The notes under the pieces are model-generated. The model made no database searches and was not told the origin of the DNA. It saw only the letters and a list, made by a program, of their open reading frames with translations. Of a stretch of DNA of 64,000 bases, positions 23,090-34,809 are shown piece by piece. The DNA is from Aselliscus stoliczkanus (lineage: Eukaryota > Chordata > Mammalia > Chiroptera > Hipposideridae), in contig CM066727.1 of assembly GCA_033961575.1 (NCBI GenBank), positions 119,586,434 through 119,650,433 on the forward strand, read 5' to 3'. The first letter of the stretch is position 1. Every line of letters begins with the position of its first letter. The translations under genes were made by a program, and so were the position numbers.

Positions 23090-23546
23090 TATTTTTATTT
23101 TTTTTTTATTTTTAAAGATTTTATTGGGGAATTGGCAGAGGGGAACAGCGTTGGGGAATTGGGGAAGGGGAACAGACAAGTTGCTGTCTTTTTGTTCTTC
23201 AGTTTAGTTGCGGAGGATGTTGCTTCACTGTTGGTATCGTCATTGCGCTCTTCCCGGATGAGGCAGATCGGTCGCTGGCCTCTGGATGTCGCTCACCGCG
23301 GCTATTGGCAGCTCATGCTTGGCTGCCAGCCGCTCATGCTGGCTGCGGGCCACTCACTGTAGCCTCTGGCAGCCCACTGCAGCAGGGGCTGCAGCCCACA
23401 CCATCACTGGGGCTCGCACAGCCCAGCTCCAGGTGGAGCTGTTGTTAGCTGTAGAGGGCAGTGTCACTGGCCCTCATGTGGGATCCGAACCGGGGCCGCT
23501 GGCATCCCAAAACCAGCACTTAACCAATGCGCCACTCGGCCGGCCC
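23090..23546 (-). mobile_element. Long composite SINE, antisense (about four internal units)
   Basis: It has the same architecture as the copy at 22470 in reverse: T-rich tail with the complement of aataaaatcttt, a duplicated ctgttcccc segment, the gcgcaatga region, about four GC-rich units, the linker, then the tRNA-like head ending ggccggccc. Flanks tgttttttattttt at 23076-23089 and 23547-23560 are target duplications. Confidence 0.92.
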
Positions 23547-24029
23547 TGTTTTTTATTTTTTTATCAGGCATGCTTATCAGGCCTCATTCCTCAGATGTTA
23601 TAGTCCATGTCTGGAAGTAAAAATTCATGCTAAATGTACATTTTTCAACAGGTGGCGTTCCAGTAATGGTGTGTGATTAAAAAAGTTAGGTGTTCTATTT
23701 TAAGAATCATTATGTTTTGCCAAATGAATGAAATATAGTGCAATTTGGAATGCTTGCTTATAGCTATGGGTTGATTACACAGGAAGAACACATTAAGAAT
23801 TAGCAACAATCTTTTTTTTTAAATATCGTTTTAAAATAATCAACAGAGAAATGACAACTCGACTGCCAATTGTGGAACTGTAGCTCTCATGGTTAAATCT
23901 GGGATATATTTTTCCATTATGAGATTCAGAAGCTCACTGCCCAGAGCCTTGCACATGGGTGTGGAGTGAACAAATGGAAGACACTCCTTGGCATATTGGT
24001 TTGTTTTTTTTTTTTTGGTTATCATATCA

Positions 24030-24190
24030 TATCAAAAGCCTATGAAATGGGTACTATTTGTATCTCCACTTCATGGAGGAAGACTTTGAGGTTTCAAATT
24101 GTTAAAGAACTTGCCCAAGGTCACTTTGCCAGAGAGAAGGAGAGGTAGGACTCAAACTGAGAGTTTGATTCCAATAGCTCTGAACACCAA
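24030..24190 (-). mobile_element. MIR SINE, antisense
   Basis: gaaatgggtactatttgtat, ctttgaggtttcaaattg, cttgcccaaggtcacttt. Confidence 0.8.
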
Positions 24191-25302
24191 GTTGTGCTGC
24201 CCTGCTAGGGGGGTAACACCAGATGGCTTTGGGGATTGTTTTACTGGCATTCAATGTTTTTGTCTGGTTTCTTCCTTGAGATAGACTTTCAAATACCTTG
24301 TCATTTGGTTTCCATGTTGATGCTGTCCCTGTTGCTAATTTGGATATATTTTTGCTTTTTCTTATTTTCTATTGAGCACTAGAAGGTTAGTCTTTGTTCT
24401 CATAGACATAGAACGTACATTTCCCTTCTCAGCTTCAGGACTGACCAGAACAATAAGTGAGACTGAAAAATTTCTGTGCATATGATTTTAAAGAGTGCCA
24501 GGAAGGCCTCCCTACACCCAGGGTCTCCCCCACTTGCTTCCTGATGTTCAAAGTCCTGCCAACCCTGCTTCATTGTTTGGCTTCAAGTCATGTTCTCTGT
24601 CAAATTGCAAATTCATCTAGGAGAGATAAGGACCACTGTAAGCCAAGCAGTCTTCCAGCATTCCTGTCTTCCTTCTTCCCTCCATACTTTCCTTTAATAA
24701 ATATTTGTGGAGAGGGATTCTAGTTGGGTACTGGATGCTACAGGTTTAAAGATAAATATGTCGTCACTGGCCTAAGGGAGGTCTTGATTCTGGAAGCAGA
24801 TGAATGTAAAAGAAATGCAGCAGAGTGTTTTAGATGCTATGATGGAGCCATTTACAAGGCGTAGGGACCCCAAAAGGGAGGAATACACTGCTCTATTTGG
24901 AAGCGTGAGTGTAGATATCCTTTCAGCTTATAGTCCTTCACACTTTAGTAAGAATGAATTCTAAATATTGTTTTCCAGCAGGTATATTTTGGTGATAGAA
25001 GAAGAAGGTGTGGAGTGAGTGTAAGTTTATTGAAATATTATAGAGGGAGAGGGAATGATAGTGAGAAAAAAAAGTTCACAAAGAATAACCTGGAATCAAA
25101 GTTGTAACACTAAGCTGATTTTAGAACTGAGTAGATAGGGCCCTTCTTATTATATGAATTTGCCCAATTGTCAGGCCATGTGTTAAAACACTACAATAAA
25201 AGAAGAATTTTCGGAGAAAGGGTTTCATATCTGTTTTACAAGGCATACAGGTTGTTGTGACTGACAGCCACAGAGGCAAGCATTTCTTAATTTATTATAC
25301 TA

Positions 25303-25521
25303 GAGGTCAGCAAACTTTCTCTGTAAAGGGCCAGGCAGTAAATATTTTAAGCTTTCTGGGCCAAACAGTCAGTGACTACTGAACACTGCCATTGCATAGC
25401 TATAAAAGCAGCCAGGGACAGTATTTAAATGAACAGGTATAGCTGTGTACCAATAAAACTTTATTTACAAAAACAGTGGTGGGCTGAATTTGGGCCATAG
25501 GTCATAGTTTCCCAGCCCCTG
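25303..25521 (+). mobile_element. hAT-Charlie non-autonomous element
   Basis: Same family as the copy at 9737 in opposite orientation: gaggtcagcaaactttctct, then taaagggccaggcag, caataaaactttatttac and the end cagcccctg. Confidence 0.88.
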
Positions 25522-26399
25522 ATTTATATGATTTAATTGGCATATTAGAAGGCTTAACTTAACTAAGTTTAAATAAGTTTTTTGAGGTGAGGCTCCTAGC
25601 TCCTGGATAGACAGCAGGGCTCAGATGGAGCTCTTTCTCTGACATTATGTGACTAAGCCTGGTAAGCAGCTATCTGAAGGAAGTAGCCCTTTGAACAAAT
25701 GGCTGCTGTGGAAAAGACTGCAGAGACATGACAACAAAGAGTGGGAGGGAGCATAGACAGATAAACAGGGATCTTTGTGCTATAGATGTTTAGCAGTTTA
25801 CCAAAGATTCATGCTTAAGGTAAACTTTCTGATTAAAAATAGTGTAGATTGAGAGGTCTATGGCTGATGAAAAAATTACTTCTAGTAGTAATATATAAAT
25901 GTTTAGTATATTAATTCATAGGTTATAGTTACTTAGTCCTTCATTTAATCATTCAACAAACCTTGCTTTCTGTATGCCAAATATTGTACTAAGTCCTGGA
26001 GAAACAATATTGAATAATTCAGTCTCATCACTAAATACCAAATGTCTGCTCTAATTCCCTGTTGTGATTTTCTGTAGCCTTCCACTATTTTGTAGTATAT
26101 GATTGTGACATATTGAGCTTTTTAAGGCCTCAAGTGCTCTGACCAAGATGTTCCTTTGAATTCACCGAACTGCCTCCCAGAGATTCTGCATGTCAGTAAA
26201 AATTACCTCTAGGTCATCTTTTGCAAATGGCTTGATCTGTCCCATCACTGAGCCTTTATGTCTGCTAACTCCATCTTATAATCAAAGTCTGGACCCAGAC
26301 GTTCACCAGCTCTGGAAGGCATTCCTTGATTAAAGTCCCTCAGATGTATATTTCCGTCCCTGATGCCTCCTCTAATCAAGTATCTCCCCAAAGTTTCCA

Positions 26400-27060
26400 C
26401 TTAGATGTTCCATAAGTCCTTAAATTCAGCATGTCCAAACATGAAATCAAGATCTACACCCAACCCACCCTTAGCCCCCTCCCCCACCCAACATTGCCTA
26501 GATCAGCAAATGGAACCATTTGCCACCCAGTGGTACAAGCCAGAATCTTGGGAGCTCATTCTTGACAATGTCTTTCCTCTTACCTGTTATGGTCTACTAT
26601 TCACAAAGTCCAGGTGATTACAGCTCCTAAGTAGCTCTTGATCTGAAATACTTCTTTCTAATTCCACTGCCTTTATCAGAGCCTAATCTATCAGCTTCTC
26701 ATACCTGAGCATTCTGATTGTTCTGCTGGAGCCCACTCCCATCTAAATCTCATGTCTACTCTATATCTACCTGATTGTATTGATCCATTCAATGGATCCA
26801 TTCACACTCACTGCTCTTTGGGTAAGGGACAAAATCCCTAAGCATCCTACTAAACTATGCACGATTGACTCTATTCAACATCAACATCTTTCTCTCAGAC
26901 TATTCGTTTTCAATTTCTCTGACACATTTGAATTAGGTTTCTTTTTAGAGCTTTATCCTGGTTTGTACCTGTGGAAGATTTGCATTAATAAACCCACTTT
27001 TCACCAACCCTTGTATCCATACTATTTATTATACAATATTTCAGTGCCCTCGCACTGTTA
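26400..27060 (+). mobile_element. L2 fragment
   Basis: ttccataagtccttaaattc, agcatgtccaaacatgaaat, ccacccagtggtacaagcca and ttgggagctcattcttgac follow the 3' half of L2. ORFs here are remnants. Confidence 0.75.
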
Positions 27061-27074
27061 ATGACACATAATTT

Positions 27075-27394
27075 CCTGCCCCTGAGTTCAGCCATGTGAC
27101 TTGGTTTGGCCAATAGAATTAGGCAAGATACAGAGCCTTGATTAGGCAAGATCCAAGAGGCCTCGCACGCTTCTGCTTGTCCTCTTGAACATCTCCCTTC
27201 ACCATAAGACTAACAAGCATGCCTGGAGTAGACTGTTGATCCCATGAAAAGAATGAGGTACATGTGGAATGGAACTACCAGCTGAGTGCAGCCGGATCTC
27301 AGCAGATGATCAGATTTATAAATAACAACGGGTTGTTATTTTAAGCCATTGATGTTTGGGATGGTTTATTATTTAGCAATAGGTAACCGATACA
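27075..27394 (+). mobile_element. Old MaLR-like LTR
   Basis: ccatgtgacttggtttggcc near the start and gttgttattttaagccattg ... agcaataggtaaccgata at the end follow the layout of old MLT1-type LTRs. Subfamily not asserted. Confidence 0.6.
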
Positions 27395-28243
27395 CTAACA
27401 CAATAATGTGCATTTTCCTGTGGCTTTGTAAATATTCTCGACCTTTGTTCATACATTTAGGTCAACTAGAGTTAAAATCAACAAGGAGTACATAGATGGA
27501 CCTCATCTTTCCTGGTATGAACCCAGACTCTTGCTTGAGGGTTGAGGTCCAGTAATAAAACAATGGCTAATTCCCTGAGGATTCCTCTGTGACTTTCCAA
27601 ATGAGGTGAGGGTTTTCCTGCAAATTCCATAAACTAGGTGGATGAACATGGGCATGGATCTTTTCCTTGCAGCCAGAGAAACTCTTCATCCCTGGGAGGG
27701 ATGACAAATCCACTGCCACAACCTGAGGACCATGCTGAAAGTTCAGAGCTGGTTTCTGAAGTGACACAATGCACGTGCATTCTAGATAAAGTCTGTCATA
27801 ACAGACATTTTAACATTTTCCATTTTAAAGGTTGTCCTAGATTTAAACAGCACATCTTGTTTCTTTTATCCTTGTCCTCCGAATTTCTCTTTGAAAAGCT
27901 GTTGAATGTTTCTGTCCTTCCCATGTTCTCTACTTGACAAAAGCTATTACTAAGTGGATGTTAATTAAGCTACAGGGCCAATTCATTGACAACTCAAAAT
28001 GAAAACCATGACTGCATGCAGCTGTCAAATCCTGCCCCAAAAGCCACAGCCAAATGCTGTGCTTTAAAGGAGACTCCTGAAATTAAGACTTTTTCACTTG
28101 TAAATGTGAGGAGTAACTTGGGGGGCTGTCAAACACATGCCCCGATTAATAAGCCATCAGGTTTGCTATGTCAGAACAGAAAAATAGATGTAAAAGTACA
28201 CTCATAAATGTCTTAGCACTGGAGAAAATAAATACATACGCAC

Positions 28244-28266
28244 CTGGATCGATGTAATTTTTCTCC
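28244..28266 (-). CDS. PLEKHG7: PLEKHG7 23-nt microexon
   Basis: A 23-nt exon sits between a good acceptor (a T-rich tract ending atttcag) and the donor CAG|gtgcgt. It enters in phase 0 and leaves in phase 2, reading GEKLHRS plus AG of a split Arg codon. On its own it would be weak, but it is exactly what is needed to join the phase-0 end of the N-terminal exon to the phase-2 start of the 52-bp exon, with no stop. It lies 545 bp downstream of the N-terminal exon and about 9.9 kb upstream of the next one. Skipping it alone would shift the frame. Confidence 0.6.
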
Positions 28267-28811
28267 CTGAAATAAATTTTAAAAGTATATGTTTTAGTTT
28301 TGCTGAAATACTCCCCCCATACACCCCCCACCTCAAATTTCAAAGCAGGTGTCTTGAAAGGAGAGGCAATTAGTTTTCCTAGCTAAAATGTTTTACATTT
28401 GAGGGAAGGGGGGAAGATTAGAAATTCGAATAATTTGCTCTTTCTCTCCTTTAAACCAGTCAAACCAGGTTGTCTTCAAATCGTGTGCATTTGCACGTAG
28501 AGGTCTGCCTTTACTATACATTGCCCAACAGACCATCTCAAACCTGACCTTGATGGGCCGTTTCTTAAAGAGCCTTTTAAGGATACAAAAAATGAAAGTG
28601 AAGCAGACCTCCGTTCTCCTTTTCCTCAAACTGTTGCATACTTTAATTTGAAAGTCAGCCCATCCTAAAGAGTGTATGTCCCCTCAGCTGTGACTTCCTG
28701 TGCTGTCTCCCATCACAGGAACCCCTGGCATTTGGGGTCATGTGGAAACCCGGGGGCCATTTTGCCTTCCAGTCCACTGAATGAGAAGGAGGGGGCTTTG
28801 AGCTGTGTTAC

Positions 28812-29507
28812 CTGAGGTTGAGGGGGCCGTGCAGTGGGGCTGGGCATCAAGTGGCCTCCTCTCCCTGGAAGAGAGGCCTGGGGAAGGGACCCCTCACCGA
28901 GAGGCTGAAGCAGAGGCCGGGTATCCTCATCTGTGGGCCCTATCTGGGGCTCCAGTGAATCAGCTGCCTTGAGGGTCCTTTTGGTGTCCGGAGGCAATCT
29001 TGAGCGGAGTTCCCAGGGCGATATGGAGTGCGACGCATCTTTTGGGCTTCCAGGTAGACTCTTGGAAAGGAAATATGGGAAGCCTGCAGGCTCATTCCAG
29101 CCTCCCCAGGTGGGCCTTTCTATGGTCTCTTGCTGAGCAGGGGAGTGCCATGTCCCAAAGCCCCTGCCCCTCCATCTCCTCAAAGTGGGAGAGGTGGAAA
29201 TTCGGCCTGGGGCTTGCCGGTCAAAGTGGAGAAGATGCCCCTGGTTCTCACAGGGTTTCTTTGACAGGCTCCTCCGCGGGCACTGGGGAGAGGCCCCTAG
29301 GCTCTGGGGCTCCACTTCTGGGCTAGATGACTCCATCTTCCTCAGGCCACTCAGAGGCCCTGTGGCTGGGTGCTTCCAGGGGACACCATCAGAGTTGCTG
29401 TTCTCTGGACCACACTGTGCTTGCTCAGTTTCCTCATCCAAGTGCCACTCTTCCTCTAGTATGTCTCTGTCCTTTTCCAGAGGGTGATTACAGGCAGGTT
29501 GTTGCAT
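28812..29507 (-). CDS. PLEKHG7: PLEKHG7 N-terminal coding exon (232 codons)
   Basis: This is the largest exon. The frame opens with ATG at 29507-29505 (MQQPACNHPLEKDRD), directly behind an AG that could also be a splice acceptor, so the ATG may be the start codon or the first codon of an internal exon. It closes at the donor CAG|gtaaca after ...RPPQPQ, in phase 0. The product is hydrophilic and probably disordered: an acidic start (DILEEEW, DEETEQ), then Ser/Pro/Arg-rich sequence with basic patches such as LRRWRGRGFG, and no recognisable domain. If the donor is not used, the frame reads 32 more codons to a stop at 28713-28715, which would give a 264-residue protein without a DH domain. The human locus was once annotated in part as a separate gene, C12orf74; this exon may correspond to it, but I know that only from memory. 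Confidence 0.7.
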
Positions 29508-31999
29508 CTTTAATGAGGCAGAGCAGAATGCGGAATGTGTCACAAATGAAGAAAACTGAGGTAAGGAAAATGAGGCGTCTGGAATTTCATGTGAAACTTC
29601 TAATTCATCCTAAGAGACAGGTAGAGAGAGCCCAGTTAACAGTAACATCCTTTACCTTTGGAAGATAATTAACATAAATGAGTCCAGCCTTCTCATCTAA
29701 ATAGTCTGTATGTCAAAATGTGTTGACTGTTTACTTGATATCCCTTCCATTTTCAAAATAAAAAAGCTTTTAAAAATGTTAGTGACCTAAGAGGCTTCTT
29801 GGAAGCCACATACCTCATCATCTTTTGATTATTTCATTTTAAGAGAATCAAATATACATTAAATTTTTCTTACTGTATGTATATATGTACTTTGGTGTAT
29901 TTCAGGGGTATAAGGATATAAGAACAACAAAAAAATAAGGTCCCTTTCTTCAAGGTTTAAATTACAGAGTGAGAAATGGCTGCAAAGATATTATTGTAAA
30001 GTATTTGGCAAAAAAACATTCTAGATTTTATTCATCCCTATGTTTTGGACAAACTACTTGCAGGTTTGAATAGAAAAACCCAGAGGTCACCCAGACACAC
30101 TACTTCTCGTGATTAAAGGTGCTTTCTAGGATTTAAACATACCTCCCAGTTAAGTTCTTCTCAGGCCCAAGTACAGCTGATTCTACCATTTGATAAGTTG
30201 ATTCATGGTGTCATGGAAATATTGCTGTTTCATTATTTAGTAGCTTCCCATATGTAGAAAGTAGTTATGTGTCGGAAGGCATCATTCCTTTCCCATCCTG
30301 TCAACTATTGCATAAGCGTCAACCTTTGATAATTTGCAGACCTGTATGGGACTATGAAACACATTATACAACCATCTTCCCTCGCGATAGGCTGTGTGGA
30401 AGGTGGTTTCAGACTGTGCATAGCTTGTTTATAGACAGAACATCAGTAGTTGACCACATATTCTGTGATCTCCAATAATATAATTTTAGCAAGTCTATAA
30501 ATTCAAAAGTGAAATTCGGCAATCTGGAACCCTTCAAGAATGAACACATTTAAGAGAGCCAAATTTTAAGGATTGCTAATAATTTTCTTTTTTAGTGATA
30601 TAGAATTTTAGTTGCACCAACAACACTGTTTAATAGAGCTTTTTCTAGTCTATTATTTACTTCCTCTACTTGACAATAGAAAGCACTGAACACCATAAAT
30701 CTTTCCCTGATGACAGGACCTTCTTATGTTGATTTTCACTCATAGTACTAGCTGAAATACAGTGATTATTACTACACTTAATGTAGTTTTATGAGGAATG
30801 CAATACTTGTTAGAGGTTTTTATAGCATATGATTATTTATCCCACACTAAATGACTTCACACTGGTATACTCCCTAATTTTTATTCACTAATTCTCCTTA
30901 GATTGTGTATTTCACTATGGCAGCCAATCTCCCCTTTAATTTGTTTCTTCTAATCTGTCTCAGGCATAGGAGTCCACAAAACCTGTGTCAAGAGAATTAA
31001 TAGACTCTCAGATTTACCCTTATCAGCAAACAGGAGAAGCCCAATGTTATGACCTTGCCATGACAATGCTCAGACATTGATTTTGGGGCTGTTGTGTTCT
31101 CTTGTATTTACTCCCTGGCTCTCATCTGTATTAAGGCCAAATGTAATTAACAGGTACTAAATTTAGATTAGAGAGCTGTTGAAGGAACTACATAGATACC
31201 AACGAAAGTCAATTAAACTCTTATCTACAAAAGAAATTTGCAATTCTTAATGGGTTCATTTTAATATTTTGAGCTGAGGCCTCAAGGATTACAGAACTTT
31301 GTGTGGGGGACAATAATGCATGAGGTGCCCTTATTTTGGGGGCCAGGGATATAATACTAGTTAGGAAACTGAAGGTGGGGTTGAGCTTGTTTTGTTTATA
31401 TATTGATAATTTGTGGCTGCTGCTTTAAAGGCTGGTACAGCTTCCCTGGAGAACAATGAAAAGGCCCATGTGACCATTTGTGAAAATAGATACATTATGT
31501 CTCTTTTCAGGTTCTGAACCGGAGGGGCCAGTTCCTCATTCTCTCAACAAACGGGCTGAGCTGAAGACAGGAGTGACAGGTACTTTCACATATGTTCACA
31601 CCCAGGGGATTTTTTCATTTCTCCTTTACAGTGGTGTCCAAGTCCTAGGCAGCTGCACCCTTACAGGAGCTCAGTGTGTTTCCATAGGCACTTGCATAAT
31701 ATTAATAGTTCTATCAGAATTCTTAGTCCTTGGGCTCCCCCTCGGTCCTTTTGCCTTCCTTCTCCTCATTTGAGAGCTTAGGACAGTGCTTTGGATTTCC
31801 TTTCCAGTCGTCCTGATTCAGGGATGTGGTGGCCAGTAGGAGGTTAAAATGTCCGATAGGACGTAAGGGTCATTAAGTATTATTTATTGGCCAGTGTCTC
31901 AAATATTGGAAGCAAGGCAATAGTAGCTGCTGACACAACTCACTGCAGGACTGGAGAAACTAAGTAACAGCAGGGCGGTTTGCAGGGAGAATGCCCAGG

Positions 32000-32200
32000 T
32001 TCTGGACAATTCACGAGCTCTGCCAACCTCAGCGCCAGCTAGCCTGTGACCTAGGACAAGACACTCCGCCTCCGTCAGCCTCCAGGTTGCATTTTTGAAA
32101 AGGCATCAAAGTACTTACTTCACAGGCTCTTTGCAAGAAGAGTTAAATAAGATAATGGCCGAGGCTCCTGAGAGGCTCTCCCTAAATAAGTACCCCTGTG
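32000..32200 (+). mobile_element. MIR SINE
   Basis: agcctgtgacctaggacaag, acactccgcctccgtcag, aagagttaaataagataatg. Confidence 0.65.
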
Positions 32201-33343
32201 GATATGATAAAGAGCCAAAAGTTAACAGAAGAATTCAGGCTACCTCTTACCTTTTCCGTCATCTAAAAGACTAACTCAACAAATGATCATTATAAAGAAA
32301 ATTCACCAGTCTCTGACCTGTCAAGCTGTAAGAACCCAGCAAACACCACCTATCCTACTGGGAAGCAATCTCAGTGTACTGGAAATTAAACCATACATGT
32401 TAATGATTCACCCATTCTTTCAGAGGTGGAGCCCAGCAAGACAGGACCCAGAGAAGCTAATAGCAGCAGGATCCAAACAAATGGAAAATGCAAGGGAAAC
32501 CCAGAAAGTAGCTAAAGGTAGCCTCTAATACCTGTGGGGCGGTCTGCCTCTGAAGGTGACATTGTCCAGGTGGCTTCTGACAAGGGAACCAGCAGAGCCA
32601 CGAAGCCAGCTACTCGACAAGGGCTCGGGAGACCAGGTTCCAGACCTGTAACAATGGACCCTCCTGGGCTGTGCACAGGCAAACTTGATGCATTTTGAAA
32701 TGAGGAACTGGCCTCTCCCCTCTGTAGAGAATTTTCTAGTTATTTGTTTATGAAAAAGCCTAAAGGGAAGCAAGTTAAGACTCTAACACCACCTAACAAA
32801 AAGGCGATTTGCGACTACTGAACAATGGCTGATCCAATAAGAAATGATGAAAACGGGGCTTTTGACTTCCCCTTTAGGTATTCAGTAATCACCACTGATA
32901 GTTCAGTGAGGCAGTTCTAGGTTTTTGTTCTGTTTATTTTCTCAAAGGTTGTGAGAATCATTCCTTTTGACCTACTTTGCTCACATCATAAAACATTTTG
33001 TGTAAATCTATTTAATTAGCGGAATGTTTTGATAAGCATTCAATAACAGAAAAAATGATCATTGTTACTTGGAACAAGTTTGTGAGCATTAATTTCAAAT
33101 AATTGAAATGCAAATGGAAGGCATTAGTATTTACCAGCATTCTCACTAGAAGAATACCCTGAAGAACCTTTATTTGGTATCTAGGTAGAGATATTGCATA
33201 CATTCCCCAAATGCATGCAGGATTAAAAATATTTCAACAGACTCTTTATAAAAACAAATTCAAATGAATTCTAATTAAGTCTAATTTACTGAAGTTTTCA
33301 TTGTTTATAATCATTACTGCTTGCTGTGAATGTTTCTCTAGTT

Positions 33344-33649
33344 CAGTGGTTCTCAAAGCGGGGTTCCCTGGACCAGCAGCAGCAGCATCTCTTGGAAACT
33401 TGTTTGAAAGGCAAATGACCACCCCTCCCACCGCCTGAATCTGAAACCCTGGGGGTGGGGCCAGATGTCTGTTTTAACAAGCCCTGCAGGGGATTCTTAC
33501 AGGTGTTAAAAATCTGAGGGTGGTTAAGCGCTGGCTTGGGAAGCCAGCAGCCCCGGTTTGGGTCCCACATATGAGGGCCAGTGACACTGCCCTCAAAAAG
33601 AAAAAGAAAAAAATCAAAAAAAAAAAAAATAAAAATCTGAGAACTGCTG
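33344..33649 (+). mobile_element. MER5A-type hAT element interrupted by a SINE
   Basis: Begins cagtggttctcaaagcgggg, includes 'cctgaatctgaaaccctggg', and resumes after the SINE (33519-33630) with aaaatctgagaactgctg. Confidence 0.85.
33519..33630 (+). mobile_element. Short SINE inside MER5A-type element
   Basis: It starts partway into the head (gtggttaagcgctggcttgg), has box B (ccggtttgggtcccac) and ends cactgccctc plus a long A-rich tail. Exact flanks aaaaatctgag (33508-33518 and 33631-33641) lie within the interrupted hAT element. Confidence 0.93.
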
Positions 33650-34809
33650 CTTTAGGGGAAAAATAAAAGGACTGATTTATAGACCTTAGCCTTGTGATAA
33701 CCTTTGTGTTAGTCTTTAATTCTCTAATATTATTAGAACATTATTTAGTTAGAACATTGAAAAATGACAACCTCCTCGTTTTACACTGTGTCCACCACCA
33801 ATGCCAACAAACCAAAAAGAAAAAACACAATATCAAGAGCATTTCTCTATTTTGCCAGCATGGAGCCAGCATAATATAGTCTGAGCTCCTGCCAAGGTTG
33901 TCTAGAAATGAATTGTTTCACTTTAGGAGAAAAAAAAGTATTTTAGCTCTTGGTTTGTGGAACAAGGTCCTACTTTATCTTCCAGTCCCCTCACGCATGC
34001 ATGATTGTAAAACTGTCTGTCCTGGGCAATAATGATAATGGGATATTTGATTCCCATCCAAAACTTTCCAACCTCTGGTTGTAACTTAAATAAGAAAATT
34101 AAAAGTCTACAGAAAGTTCACGAAAGATTATCACGAAAAAAGTAGTGCAACCTGTAAGGAGAAGTGGGACAGCGAGGCCTTTTGCAGGAAAAACAATTCC
34201 TAGGGTCAGTTTCTTCTTAAGACCCTAGGGCACCTTACTGAAACCCCAGGTGGTCCTTCACCTCTCAGGTTGACTCTCAAATGTTCTGTCCAATATGGCA
34301 GAGGGGGCAGCTTTCCTCATGTTTTTACCTTGGTTAGTGAGAAAGCCACCTAGGAGGAGCCCCAAGCAAAGTAGAAAGCCTGACAAGCTACTTGTGTATC
34401 ATGAATATCCAAATCTCAGGCTGCAAACTGTGGAGTGCTGATGGCCCTTTAGCTTAAAAAACAACAACTAATTAACCCCACTTTAAAAATTAGAAGAGTT
34501 TTCAGAAAATTTTAGGTTGCAAGCTTTTAAAAAAAATAACTGATCTGGCAACACTACATTCCTGTTCCCACACTTTCATACCTATCTAAAAGGACTAGAT
34601 CTGAGGACAAGCTCCTTGTCTGGGAAGCAGTGCCTAGCTCACCACACTCTTTGCCACTCCCTGCAGTCTCCCTGAGGCAGGTTAAAGTTCATTGCTACTT
34701 ATTGTCCTGTAGAGTTTTATTTCTTCTAACAGCACCTCAAATAATGGCCCCAAACTGTAAACAACTCAATGCCTGTTTCAACAGGATGTTCATAGTTAAC
34801 AGACAAATA

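Larger units (their letters stand above)
18324..28243. other. Long PLEKHG7 intron (9.9 kb), repeat-rich
   Basis: It contains a perfect 11-bp hairpin (18958-18985), L2-like sequence (about 19400-20040), a MIR (about 21410-21600), an MLT1-type LTR (21727-22147), two long composite SINEs (22470-22859 and 23090-23546), a MIR (about 24030-24190), a hAT element (25303-25521), L2 (about 26400-27060) and an old MaLR-like LTR (about 27075-27394). Several GT sites match donors (for example in the MIR at 21398 and L2 at 26690) but sit inside repeats and have no open partner exon. Confidence 0.6.
2919..29507 (-). other. PLEKHG7: PLEKHG7 gene, partial (ten coding exons; 3' part outside window)
   Basis: This is the gene-level entry for ten minus-strand exons: 29507-28812, 28266-28244, 18323-18272, 17777-17711, 15305-15265, 12137-11907, 11178-11035, 7438-7343, 6753-6652 and 3032-2919. 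Each has AG before it and GT after it. The intron phases run 0, 2, 0, 1, 0 and then 0 throughout, so the joined frame is open for 1566 nt (522 codons). The last four exons match the start of a DH (RhoGEF) domain of the PLEKHG5/7 kind. Such proteins load GTP onto Rho GTPases; the substrate cannot be read from sequence. The late DH helices and the PH domain are missing, so the gene continues left of position 1. PLEKHG7 rather than PLEKHG5 is my recognition from the DH wording. Human PLEKHG7 lies next to EEA1 on 12q, which predicts EEA1 to the left. No CpG-island promoter is visible upstream of 29507. Confidence 0.82.

Noticed and set aside
22407..23603. Overlapping ORFs of 95-140 codons on both strands
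   Set aside because: They lie inside the two long composite SINEs; similar readings recur at 51178-51588 for the same reason.
29000..29668. Plus-strand ORFs opposite the N-terminal PLEKHG7 exon
   Set aside because: Antisense shadows of a GC-rich coding exon; the minus frame has the splice donor and phase support.
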